The position numbers were made by a program, and so were the translations under genes. A DNA stretch of 21,977 nucleotides from Calcarisporiella thermophila CBS 279.70. Its lineage: Eukaryota; Calcarisporiellomycota. The stretch spans positions 155,931-177,907 of the forward strand of contig NW_027192195.1 in assembly GCF_041956535.1 (NCBI RefSeq), read 5' to 3'. The notes beneath the pieces are model-generated. The model had not been told where the DNA came from. It searched no databases and saw only the letters and a list, made by a program, of their open reading frames with translations. Positions 11,320-20,120 of the stretch are shown in pieces (position 1 is the stretch's first letter; every line of letters starts with the position of its first letter).

Positions 11320-11785
11320 ATTCTATTTGATGCTCCTCCGCATTAGCTGCAAGCTTATTTTTTGCTTTCGCTTTTCTCTTCACCCATAGTCGCAAACCTA
11401 TCATTGGCAACTGAATTCGTTTATTTCACCCTAAGGAACAATCGCTTATCTGTATTTTTTCTCTTCATCTTTTCTCTTTTAATTTCACAGTGTCTGCTGT
11501 GCTGATCTCTTTCTTCACAGGCTCTTCTTTTTAATTTTTACTCACCACTTTTTTGTGAATTGTAGAATTTAAGGCATTTTCCCCTCCCTCATCAATATGC
11601 TATACACTTAAAACGGCGAGAGAACCCTTTTTATATTTTTTTTTTCTTACATCCACTTGTGTTCAATACGAAGAATGCCGAGCTTTTTCTGTTTTTTTTT
11701 GCGGTATTAATGAGCATAGAATATACAATTTATTGTATAAAAGGAAATCCGTCTGGTTTTGGTAGGGTGCCAAATTATATACAAA
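11320..11785. other. Convergent 3' region between LisH-CTLH and TXNL4B genes
   Basis: The two genes end towards each other across about 466 bases. The DNA is T-rich on the plus strand (T tracts near 11450-11480, 11635-11646 and 11690-11700), suiting 3' UTRs. It may contain the alternative last exon of the LisH-CTLH gene (11400 to about 11442). No independent gene seen. Confidence 0.5.
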
Positions 11786-12430
11786 TTAAATATCGTTGTA
11801 GAGGAGTTGGTACTGGAATATCCGTCTTGGATCAATGGGCGACTGAACTATCAACTTACCACGCATGGCCCCCCGGAAAATGACCTCGACTAGGTCGATA
11901 AAATCCTGTTTGGACATGAAAGACCCGACAAACTTGGTATGATCCGGTGTACTAGGAAAATAATTGGCAAATACATGTTAATATCGGGTCGCAATAAAAG
12001 GCATGAAGGGGGGGGGGGGGGAATCACAAAAAGGCAAGCGAGAAGAGGGGCCAGGCTTGCCCGAGTCTACTCACCCATAGTCCACCTTGATATGGGTAGC
12101 ATTGAAGAAGAAGACGGTGGACGGGATATAAGAGATGTCGAAATACTGGACGTAGTCAGGCACGTCTTCAATAGAAACCGTATATATGTCGGCCATGTTT
12201 GCTAGCTCAGGCATAGCCTTCTCCAGCTAGATTTCTCGTGAAAACTATAGTCAGAAACCGATTGCGACGAAATCAAAAATGGTTGGCGACATGACACTCA
12301 CAATGTAATCAAGCTCCATGCACACTTTGTCATCGGTCCGGCCGAAGCGCAGCACTACCACTTTGTCTTCAGTGTTGCGAATCACAGCATTCACCTCGTT
12401 ACGAGAGGTCAGCCTTGGAAGAATTTCCAT
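11786..12430 (-). CDS. TXNL4B: TXNL4B/Dim2, thioredoxin-like splicing protein
   Basis: Three exons (12430-12302, 12226-12075, 11951-11786) in consistent phase encode 148 aa; the human protein has 149. It matches TXNL4B rather than its paralogue TXNL4A/Dim1: start [13 protein letters not shown], then [40 protein letters not shown] and RGAMRGK, ending QLLYNDI. The fold is thioredoxin-like but without a CxxC pair, so no redox role is expected; the family binds U5/tri-snRNP factors such as PRP6 and works in pre-mRNA splicing. Introns are 75 and 123 bp; the larger one contains a run of 14 G on the plus strand (C on the coding strand). The start at 12430 is fixed by alignment to the family N terminus; further upstream sequence in frame is unrelated. 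Confidence 0.95.
12008..12021. repeat. Homopolymer G14 (C14 on the coding strand of TXNL4B)
   Basis: An uninterrupted run of 14 G lies within intron 2 of TXNL4B. It is a likely site of replication slippage or of sequencing-length error; it does not touch the coding frame. Confidence 0.9.
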
Positions 12431-13098
12431 CGCGGTTTCCCAGCACGAATCATAGCGTGTGCATTTTTGCAATAGAGAAAGCGGTCTAAATTGTGCTCGG
12501 ACAATAAGCCACACCAAGTGCAAAGGAGCTTAAGTAACGGAGAAAAAGACTCCCAACGTTGGGGCGAGAAGCTTTCATTCTCTCTCACACCCAAGCACCA
12601 AAGCTTGTCAGAGGGCGGCCAGGAGAGTTTAGGTTAAAGTCAGTGGGAAAGTTATTACAGCCAAGAGTTCCACATCGGCGGTAAAGGCAAAAGTATCCAT
12701 GGCCAATATAAATTAGGTTAATATCAGTTTATTGAAGCTGATACTAACGTTCAACCCGTATCCTTACGACCCTATTGACCAATTCAGGAACAACTGTCAT
12801 CGAATCCAAACCCAGCAAGCTTTCGTAAAAATTGGATGCTAATGCGACAGATTGAGAGGGGGAGACTTGCAAAATATCGTTTCATTCGTAAAGACACACA
12901 GCCAAGGATATCGCGAAAGAAAAATATATATAGCAGTGGAAACAAAATAAAACAATGAAAAAAAAAAAAACAGTTAATCTACAAATACATAGGGGATGTG
13001 AGGAGAAGAAAGTAGGAGGGGAAAAAGAAATATTGTACGCAAATAAAAAGAAGAGAAAAGAAAATTAACAATAAAGGCGGAGGCAAGTAAAAAGACAT
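12431..13098. other. Upstream region of TXNL4B and 3' region of the GATA gene
   Basis: About 670 bases. The part near 12431-12720 is the probable promoter and 5' UTR of TXNL4B. The part 12860-13098 is strikingly purine-rich on the plus strand (A13 at 12958-12970), hence a pyrimidine-rich 3' UTR for the minus-strand GATA gene. A 9-bp hairpin with a 4-nt loop occurs at 12722-12743. No gene could be supported. Confidence 0.5.
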
Positions 13099-14391
13099 CT
13101 ATACGATGAACAATCCACGAGGCTTTGAGGAAAGCGCGGAAACCGAGGTGGGAGAGGTCTTAATTGGGGGTGGAGGGGGCGGGGGTGAATAGAGGGCCGC
13201 CTTTGCTCGAATCTCCATGTGGTGCAACGGGGGATTGGATTTGAGAGACATGAGCGACACCAAGGCGCTGGCGGTGTTGGAGTCCATTTTATCCGAGAGA
13301 TCCGACCACGATTGGTTTTCAGGCTTGACGGTTATCTGCGAGGGTGGCTGGCGCAGCGAGGAGGGAGGAGTGGAGGGGGAATGCGTGGGGTGAGAGGGGG
13401 GAGGTGGCGGCGCGTGGAGAGGGTGCGAAGGACGGCGGAGGGAGACCAGGGCCTTGTCGAGGTGGGTTATCAAAGAGGTGGTTCGATCCAGCAGCGCGGT
13501 AAGATGGGACACCTCACGCTGCAGCTCCTGCCGATGAGCAAGGACTACGCGCTCCAATTCCTGCACATTTTCGCCGTTGCGGACAAGCGCGGAGAGGGGG
13601 GGAAGAGGGTTGTGTTCGTTCGCGCATGGGGGAACAGCAGGGTAGTCGTCGGCAGCAGTGATGTTGTAGGAGCTAGAGGAACAGTTGGAGGTGGTCGATG
13701 CGGCGGAGGAGTGGTGATGGTGTGGAGGGGTTAATGGGTGGGGATTGAGGAGAGATGCAATGCTATTGGGTTGATCTTCAGTTTCAATCACGTCGGAGGA
13801 ATGATGGCCATGCTCACTCCACGGACCACCATTGGACCGCTCTCCTCCATTGTGCATTGGATATTCATTGTGCTCAGGTCGTCTAGCGGTGGCGGTAGCA
13901 TCTCCCTCTCGCACCGCCATTTTCTTGGCCGGCTCAGCCACCTCCTTTCCATCCCGTTCTCGCTTTCGCTTCAATTGCAGGGACAAAGGGGGTGAGACGT
14001 CTCCGTCCTTTGCACCGGCAAGGACGACTTCGTCGTCGGTTGCAATGAGCGGAACGATATGACGAGGGGGAGATCGCTGGATCCCACCGCCCGCGCTCAC
14101 GCGTTTCCTGCGCTTGATAACGTTGCGCTTCAGCCAGAGAGGACGCGTTTTATTGTGCAGTTTATAGTACAGGCCGCAGGCATTGCAGATAGTGTTTCCG
14201 GCGTCATCCCGGCGCCAGAGAGGGGTGGTCGTGGTGGAGCAGTTGGCACAGACCGCCTGTTCCTGTGACTGCGGATGCTGAGTTTGACGTGCTAGGGCGT
14301 AGTCGTCGACCGCATTGTCTGGATGATGGGGGTCGGCGCTGGATTGCTCGACAAGGTCGGCCGACTCGTCAGGCTCAAGCTTCAGGGTCAT
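13099..14391 (-). CDS. GATA-type zinc-finger transcription factor
   Basis: Intronless, 430 aa. A single GATA finger is close to the N terminus: C48-X2-C51-X17-C69-X2-C72, with [20 protein letters not shown] inside it, followed by the basic tail [10 protein letters not shown] (88-97), which contacts DNA and can act as a nuclear signal; a second basic cluster KRKRERDGK lies at 141-149. A probable coiled coil with heptad Leu spans about 276-320 ([20 protein letters not shown]). One N-terminal finger plus a downstream coiled coil recalls the fungal AreB/Dal80/Gzf3/Asd-4 group, which modulates nitrogen or developmental genes, but I cannot assign an orthologue. The rest is Pro/Ser/His-rich and presumably disordered (PPPPPPP near 403-409). 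A TATA box and tandem GATA sites precede it on the same strand, suggesting autoregulation. Confidence 0.94.
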   Translation of the reverse strand: MTLKLEPDESADLVEQSSADPHHPDNAVDDYALARQTQHPQSQEQAVCANCSTTTTPLWRRDDAGNTICNACGLYYKLHNKTRPLWLKRNVIKRRKRVSAGGGIQRSPPRHIVPLIATDDEVVLAGAKDGDVSPPLSLQLKRKRERDGKEVAEPAKKMAVREGDATATARRPEHNEYPMHNGGERSNGGPWSEHGHHSSDVIETEDQPNSIASLLNPHPLTPPHHHHSSAASTTSNCSSSSYNITAADDYPAVPPCANEHNPLPPLSALVRNGENVQELERVVLAHRQELQREVSHLTALLDRTTSLITHLDKALVSLRRPSHPLHAPPPPPSHPTHSPSTPPSSLRQPPSQITVKPENQSWSDLSDKMDSNTASALVSLMSLKSNPPLHHMEIRAKAALYSPPPPPPPIKTSPTSVSALSSKPRGLFIV

Positions 14392-14428
14392 GGTGGAGGT
14401 AGGGCAGGTTCACGACGGAGCGGCGGCT

Positions 14429-14438
14429 ATTTATATAT
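14429..14438 (-). promoter_or_regulatory. TATA box of the GATA factor gene
   Basis: On the minus strand this reads TATATAAATA, about 40 nt before the ATG at 14391. That spacing resembles the TATA box of the secreted-protein gene at 20773. Confidence 0.65.
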
Positions 14439-14448
14439 CGTTGACACT

Positions 14449-14460
14449 AGATAAGATAAA
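14449..14460 (+). promoter_or_regulatory. Tandem GATA-factor binding motifs
   Basis: AGATAAGATAAA contains two HGATAR matches (AGATAA at 14449-14454 and 14454-14459) set 5 bp apart. They lie about 10 bp upstream of the TATA box of the GATA factor gene and about 60 bp from its ATG. Fungal GATA factors bind this motif, so autoregulation or cross-regulation is a reasonable inference. Confidence 0.55.
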
Positions 14461-15946
14461 GGGCGAGGGGGAGGCGACTCAATGTGGTAGAGCGCTTGCC
14501 TACTAACACGAGAAAGACGTCGTAATAGAGCAATGGGCTGCAGGAGCATTGAATACAACACAGGCGGGGGAATAGTTAAGGTGTGCGAATTCAGGAGAGA
14601 TGAAAAGTCTAGGAATTGCGAATCCCATGCACACGCACACGGACACACTGAGCAGGCGGCGACAGGACCAGAGGGGAGGAGGGGGTGCGGGCGACGCGGA
14701 GACGGGCGGGCACGGCCGGTGGAGGAGGGGGAGAGGAAAACAGGAAGAGGAGAGAGGAAAACAAAAGGCAAGATAAAAAGTTTAAAAAGCTCTTGTTTGA
14801 ATTAGTTGGGGATTAATGGGCGCTGGGATTGGCCGACAAGAGAATTTGATGTGAAATTTTTTTTTCCCACGAACTCTTCCAAAGCGAACGAATAAAAATC
14901 ACGCGGCGAACCTTCTTTGACTGGGAGCGATTGCAGCGCTGCCATATTACGAGTTCCTTCCTGGGAACACGCTTGTGCCCGCGGCGATTGGGCCCCACAC
15001 AATATAGCTTGGAAAGTATTAGTTGGTTGCTCAACCGGCGCCGCCGTCAAACCCTACGCTTCCTGCGCCCGGAGGCTTCGCCCGCTGGCCGTGTGTGCGC
15101 TGCGCGCCAGCTGGATTTGAGAGCCATGTGCGATGACGACTTTGGCCCTTGGATCTGCTTCAATCTCACATTCAGAGACACGGGAGACCCCCCATACCTG
15201 CTACCTCGCATCACCTCGTCCGTATCGCCCCCCGCCCCCCCACGCCAGATCTGCCTGCAGCTACTTCGGTGCAAACGGGCGCCTGGAGCTTCGCGATATT
15301 TTAACTCCTTGAGAGTATTAATAGAAAAAAGGATTGCTCAAATTCAACTTGCTGTCTTTATTATAGAGCAAGCTATAAGCAATGCGTCGTAAACGGATAT
15401 GTCACAATGAGGAAATGTTTGAGTACCCTCTTTTGTGTGGTTTATAAAAGAGGGATCAGTCAATTAGCCAGCCGCTTCCTATGCTATTGCCTTTGTGACA
15501 ATGTATTTTTATTGAGATATCCACCACAACCCCTTAAAACTTAAGAGAACACGGTGCCTTGGGTTAATAATCAATAATGCCGATAAAATAAAATACTCCA
15601 GAGGCACCAGTGATGTCACAAGAATTCTACATCGGTAATCAATTAAGATGCAACTCCAATGCTCTCCAAACTTTTGATCTGATAAAAATAATATAAATCC
15701 CTACTTTTTCCAACTTAATCAATATATAAACGCTTTAAAATAGAGGGGCTTATTATTTGTATGGCTTCAATATGTATATACATAGTCAGCGAAAAGGTAG
15801 CGCTACGGAGCTTCGCTAAAATTAGGAGGTTCAAGAAGCGAAACTATACAGAAATCGGTTGAATCTTGGTTTGAGAGGTAGGTTGAACCTTTTATTAGGA
15901 GGTAGATAGAAATGTAGTTGTAATATGAGAAAAGATAAAAACTCCA
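14461..15946. other. Long intergenic region with a GC-rich island
   Basis: About 1.5 kb. 14540-14780 is purine-rich on the plus strand, likely the 5' region of the GATA gene. 14930-15290 is a GC-rich island unlike its surroundings, with open frames on both strands (for example plus 14931-15392, 153 codons) but no recognisable motif; it has a 6-bp inverted repeat GCTGGC/GCCAGC at 15084-15089 and 15106-15111. From 15300 to 15946 the DNA is AT-rich with nothing I can name. I do not call a gene here. Confidence 0.45.
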
Positions 15947-17115
15947 TCACTTATTTGCTTTGACTATGCTCTCCGCAATGAGGTTATGCATGTGGGCTAT
16001 AAAACACAAATAGTAAATACAGAGCATTATTTTAAGTAACGTATTATGAAGTGAGAAACCTAGGATAACATACTTGTTGGGTGCGACCTATCCCACCATA
16101 GATAGCATTCTGGTTTGTTACATACAACGCCATTGTTATAGCAAGCAACGGCCACATCGCAAAGGTCAGGAGGGGGTTGGTTTATCAAATTATCAAATAA
16201 GGTGAAAGAATCAAATAGGGTAAGTTGGACGTCTTTCGCTGATTTCGCGAAATCACTGCAGACGTCGTTGAGCCGGGTATTGTAACCGTGAACGTGACCG
16301 CGTAATTCGGACAGCTTCGTCCCATCGCTCTTGACCATCTCTTTGATCAAGGGCATATATTGGAGGGGAGGAACATTGAGTACAAGAAAATGCTTCGCCC
16401 CATGGTCATAAAGGTTTTTCTGGCAAAATTCTTAATGAAGGGCCAAATATTCGAACCGGAAATTTAAGTATCCAGTACATACCAAAGAAGCTCCGATGGC
16501 ATCCGCGCTTTTATCAAACTTTTCCAGATCCGAACTATTGAAGTAGATGTCAAATATATCATTGCTGCCTATCCAGATCGCGTACAACGTTTTGTCCTGG
16601 TCCAACCCCAATTTCCCATCTTTAAAGTATTCATCGTAGTAAAGTTGGACCTGTTGTTTCACACAGGGCACGGGCCGATAAGCAATATCCTACACAAAGA
16701 CGAAGAGATGTTGAAAGAAGCTAGTCATGTTGGTTCATCTAAGACGTTTACATTATCGGCAGTAGCTCTCAAGTAAGCGAAATTATACAGTCGAGAATTC
16801 AATTTTGTGGCTAAATACTCATTCTACACTTTGCCATTCGATAGCCTTCCTCCCTATCGATGAGTTAAATTGAGAATGTTAGAGGATGGAGTTCTCTCCA
16901 ATCCAACCTCAACCACGAAACTAGAAACTCACTGAATACGGGGGAGGTGGGACCCAATAATCTGCGCTGCGTGCATGACCGTTATCTGAGTAATTCCCGC
17001 CAAACACAACGAGATTCTCGAAGTTGCCTAAGTCACGAGAGCGAAGATGGACTAGCTCAGAGTGGATACCACATATTAACTGAAAGAGAAAAAGGAGAGA
17101 GAATAAAAGATCCAT
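15947..17115 (-). pseudogene. GDSL/SGNH esterase-like gene, catalytically decayed
   Basis: Five exons can be aligned to a secreted GDSL esterase: 17115-16933, 16853-16752, 16689-16483, 16419-16074, 15996-15947; all phases agree (296 codons). Exon 1 has a signal peptide (MDLLFSLLFLFQLICG). Block I, normally FGDSxSD, reads FGGNYSDNG (38-46), so the catalytic Ser is Asn and the Asp before it Gly. Exon 2 begins GGRLSNGKV and then has TAG (16826-16824) where homologues have Trp; its block II Gly pair is also lost (FAYLRAT instead of a GGAT-type motif). Block III (IWIGSNDIFD) and block V (WWDRSHPTTHMH) are intact. If the AG of the stop codon is used as the 3' splice site, exon 2 becomes 16823-16752 and a 285-aa frame without stop results, lacking the GGRLSNG segment. 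Either way no normal nucleophile remains. TATA-like sequence lies near 17196-17202 on the minus strand. Confidence 0.78.
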
Positions 17116-18020
17116 AGGGGGAAATAGAATGGTTCGTTAGGTTAAAAGCAACTTGATGCGTTGCCCAGAAAAATAATGGACGCGTTCATATCTTTTATAA
17201 AGTGTCTAGTAATTCGGGTGTAACGGCCAATCGACTGGAATGAATTCCCAAATTAATCAATTAGTTCAAAACGTGCAAATCGCATTAGTTCATAGACATA
17301 AAACAATAAACAAAGTACAAGCTAGGTAAATTACAGTAATAATGGTGGCGTAAGTATAACAAAGCTTCCTATTTATCTCTACGCTCTATAATCACTATAG
17401 AGAATCTTCAATAATTCAAACTATTTTAATCTAAGAAATTATGCTTAAGCAATCCTGTTATATCGATCAATATAAAAAGCATTCTGGGTTAAATTAATTG
17501 AGAGTAGCTACTGCCTAGAAGATCTTATCGAATATTGGAGACGACTTAGAATCGCTCTGAAAAGCTACGCTCGTATCTCTTCGATCTGCTGATAAGTTAC
17601 ACATGCAACCTTTCTACATAATTAAGTAAGTCTATGTTTCTCGAATAGAGCTCAAGGTGAAAAATGCTATTAGTGCAAACCGGCCGCTCACCATTTTTTT
17701 TGGCATGGCCACCATCATTTTAGATCGGCTTATGACGTGGAGAATAATTTCATCACAAGAACATATTCAGATGGTATTCTTTGAGGTAAAGCTGTCGCCG
17801 ATAAAAATAATATGATAGCAATGATATATAGTTTAAAAAGTATCAGTATCTAATACGTCGGTGATCAATTAGCGCACAGAGGGTAAAAAAATTTGCCATA
17901 CTTAATAATATTAATGCTATTACAAATATTTCATAGTAATACGAAGCTCATACTACCTTTTGCCTCCCAACGTACTAAAATAAATATATATTATATCTAA
18001 CCATACAAAATAAAAATAAA
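17116..18020. other. AT-rich intergenic region
   Basis: About 900 bases between the esterase relic and tRNA-Arg. It holds the probable promoter of the esterase (TATAAA on the minus strand near 17200) and is otherwise AT-rich without an ORF, RNA gene or clear repeat. Confidence 0.5.
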
Positions 18021-18093
18021 CGCCCATGGCAGGACTCGAACCTGCAACCTTTAGATCCGAAGTCTAACGCGCTATCCATTGCGCCACATGAGC
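18021..18093 (-). tRNA. tRNA-Arg (anticodon TCG)
   Basis: Complete 73-nt cloverleaf on the minus strand. Acceptor GCTCATG (18093-18087) pairs with CATGGGC (one T-G wobble), discriminator G at 18021. The D arm region reads TGGCGCAATGGATAGCGC, the anticodon stem is TTAGA/TCTAA, loop CTTCGGA places TCG at 18060-18058, and the T arm is GCAGG-TTCGAGT-CCTGC. No intron. Confidence 0.95.
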
Positions 18094-18165
18094 TCCACTT
18101 CCCATTTTTTGTTACAGAAATATTAGTATTTCATATAGATAGTCATTGCTGCGCCATAAATAGGA

Positions 18166-18224
18166 GGAGTAGTGTACGCCTGGTATGCCAATGAGAATGG
18201 CGTGGGTTCGGATCTCACTACCCC
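18166..18224 (+). pseudogene. tRNA-like relic
   Basis: A T-arm-like hairpin (GTGGG-TTCGGAT-CTCAC, 18202-18218) follows an anticodon-arm-like hairpin (GCCA-ATGAGAA-TGGC, 18187-18201, putative GAG) with no variable loop between them. Outer segments GGAGTAGTG (18166-18174) and CACTACCCC (18216-18224) also pair with one mismatch, competing with the T arm. These defects argue against a working tRNA; it looks like a decayed copy. Confidence 0.45.
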
Positions 18225-18489
18225 TACCAGCACTTACTTTTGGTTTGTGGCTGCTATCCACTTGAACAAAAACTGAGTCTTTATTATTGAAAAGATTGTT
18301 CCTACGAAAAGTACAAGATTACATCGGTTTCACGTACATGCTATTCACGACAACAACGATACACGCATATCGATTGCACGCCTATCGATCAAAGATCTAT
18401 ATCTCGTTATTTTAAGTCCATTGACATTAACTTAAGGTAATATATGGAAATTAAATAAAAAGTTTCCATTGATTGATAAAAAAAAACCT

Positions 18490-18535
18490 TTCCTCTAGAA
18501 TCACAACATTGCGGGTTCGATTCCCGTAGGTGATA
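18490..18535 (+). pseudogene. tRNA 3'-half relic
   Basis: GCGGG-TTCGATT-CCCGT (18511-18527) is a perfect T arm with a good B box, followed by an acceptor-like AGGTGATACC. No matching 5' half is present; an A-run and CT-rich sequence lie there instead. Probably a tRNA fragment or the head of a tRNA-derived repeat. Confidence 0.45.
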
Positions 18536-18578
18536 CCCGTCCATGAGAGTTTGCCGGATTTTTCACAGGACTCAACCG

Positions 18579-18800
18579 CTATCAATAGTATAGCAACAAG
18601 CAATTAATATCAAGCGGCTACAAAAATAGGTAGCAAAAATCCTTAGGAGAAATCCAACCCCAAACATGGGAGACCAGGGGTAGTACCTGGGTGATTTTGA
18701 CGTAGAAGTCTACCCTTCCATTCCCTTCAGATAAAAATCATCAAGTGGATGTAAAAAAAATATATCCCAGAGGAGAAAAAAAATTAAGCCTTGCATAACT
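18579..18800 (+). repeat. Degenerate dispersed repeat, copy A
   Basis: Shares three blocks with other positions. Block 1 GCTATCAATAGTATA (from about 18579) recurs at about 20120. Block 2 around 18677-18714, with GGTGATTTTGACGTAGAAGT-like sequence, recurs at 19468-19505. Block 3 TTAAGCCTTGCATAAC at 18784-18799 recurs at 19562-19577. A further part, ATCAAGTGG with the following A-rich and CCCA sequence (18739-18775), recurs at 20249-20290. Copy A leads directly into the broken ORF at 18786. Confidence 0.6.
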
Positions 18801-19298
18801 CTCTCCACTTCACAGAGAGTGTTAAACGTTAGAATTAACGACCTTCCTGGACGGGAAGAGGAAACCCTCAGAGAAAAGTTGGAAGCAGCCTTGTCCAAGT
18901 ATGCCCGAGTCATCCAGCTTGACTTCCAATACTATGGCAACACGGGGTGGTTACAAGACCACTGCTACGCCATACTTGGAACTGAACCCTGAAACCACGG
19001 AACCTATAGAAAACATTCTACTTCGCCAGTTAGCCATCGACGACGACTATCCACTGTGCCAGCTAAGAGAAGCCCCGAAATCAAGACGGTGAACCCGCAA
19101 GAATTCCTAGCTTCCCAGAAGAACATGAATTTCGACTTCAGTCCTACTAAATCGCCCACGCGCATCGATCATCCAACACAGAAAACCGTCTCTAAGCCAA
19201 AGAGACCTTCAAAGGCCAAGAGCTCCCTAAGACTAAGGCAAAAACTGCCAGAAGTCCCAACGGAACATGAGCTTAGATATATATTACAGCGACAGTAA
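18786..19298 (+). pseudogene. Retroelement-like ORF fragment (RRM-like, gag/ORF1-type)
   Basis: One reading frame runs from the end of repeat copy A to a stop at 19296-19298, interrupted only by TGA at 18990-18992. The first part has an RRM-like pattern: LNVRINDLPG, a helix with EEETLREKLEAALSKY, a strand VIQLDFQYYG and then CYAILGT. The second part is Lys/Ser/Pro-rich and basic (for example KPKRPSKAKSSLRLRQK). Small RRM-like domains followed by basic linkers occur in gag/ORF1-type proteins of fungal retroelements; this is a family-level guess from pattern. No reverse transcriptase or zinc knuckle follows, so the copy is truncated as well as interrupted. The surrounding repeat copies support a mobile-element origin. 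Confidence 0.5.
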
Positions 19299-19465
19299 AT
19301 GTCACCCTCCTTCAATACCTTTGCTCTCTGAATATCAAACGATATGCGAGAGTAAAGAAAAATTTTCTATCTACATTTCACTATCTTACATATTCAACCA
19401 TTCAAATCAACCAACTCTAACAATCCATTTGCTTTCTTCTCATTTGTAAACCATTTTAAGGTAGG

Positions 19466-19577
19466 TTGGGGGCAGTACCCAGGTGATTTAGACGTAGAAG
19501 TTACCGTTTTAACTGTACAGGATACTTTTCAATCAAAGTTTCATTTGTTGAAAAAAAAAACTTAAGCCTTGCATAAC
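19466..19577 (+). repeat. Degenerate dispersed repeat, copy B (partial)
   Basis: Corresponds to 18675-18799 of copy A: GGGGCAGTACCCAGGTGATT at the start, GACGTAGAAGT soon after, an A-run, and TTAAGCCTTGCATAAC at the end. The order and approximate spacing (94 versus 107 bp between the two blocks) are kept. It lies downstream of the broken ORF and ends in an A9 run, so the element sequence stops just where the ORF would begin. Confidence 0.6.
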
Positions 19578-20120
19578 AAAAAAAAAGGCTGGACTTTTCA
19601 TTAATTCTGTGTCTTGCCTGTAGTCTCTGCGTTCGCCATTAGTATTACCTTTGTCTTTTCCAGTCTGTTTCTCTACAATCACTCTCTCCCGTCCTGTCGT
19701 ATCTGGGTCCTCTACATCTGCCTTGTCGTGCCTGGTCTTTCCTTTATTGCTGTCTCTCATTACTGTCCCTTGTTTGCCGTACTGTCGTGTCTAATTACTT
19801 AATTCTTCTTTAACTTCTTTGTGTTTATATTTTTTTATTGACTTATAAAAACCCGAGAGTTTTAATAACATTAGGAGGATTCATCAATAGTTTTAGTTGA
19901 TTTTTCCTTTTTTTGGTACACCTACTAGGGCATTCTTTAACCAGTATTCCTTAGTTAATTATTCTTTATTTTAAACCAATATATATTTGCCTTATTCGCA
20001 CACTTCCTCACATATTCTCCTACTGCCCAATAATTTAAGTAAGCGTTCAGGAGAGTATTAACAGCAAGCAGAACGAGGCAAACACTGTCGAGTTTACCGG
20101 TCTTCTCTCACAGCTTAATG
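19578..20120. other. Intergenic, pyrimidine-rich, no gene supported
   Basis: The plus strand at 19600-19800 is rich in T and C with repeated TGTC/TCTG words; the minus-strand reading is a Lys/Asp/Arg-rich low-complexity frame of about 75 codons with no motif. The remainder to 20120 is AT-rich. I see no supported gene. Confidence 0.4.

Noticed and set aside
12722-12743. Resemblance of the hairpin to the stem IIa region of U2 snRNA
   Set aside because: The branch-site recognition sequence GTAGTA and the Sm site expected around it in U2 are absent.
13219-13734. 171-codon plus-strand frame opposite the GATA gene
   Set aside because: Low-complexity Gly/Arg/Val frame that mirrors the Pro/Ser-rich coding strand.
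14470-14515. tRNA 5'-half-like sequence (GTGGTAGAGCGCTTGCC)
   Set aside because: It resembles a D arm and A box, but no anticodon arm, T arm or acceptor pairing follows, so chance or a very old fragment is more likely.
14931-15392. 153-codon plus-strand open frame in the GC-rich island
   Set aside because: Opposite and alternative frames are open too, the end runs into AT-rich DNA, and the translation shows no domain or motif; kept only as a finding about the island.
18675-19577. Copies A and B read as long terminal repeats of one element
   Set aside because: They are in direct orientation and flank the ORF, but copy A overlaps the ORF start, no TG...CA ends, primer-binding site or target duplication is visible, and copy C lies elsewhere; a dispersed family fits better.
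19533-19760. 75-codon Lys/Asp/Arg-rich minus-strand frame
   Set aside because: It is the complement of a pyrimidine-rich tract with short repeated words, and includes an A-run translated as Phe/Lys; no domain or homologue recognised.
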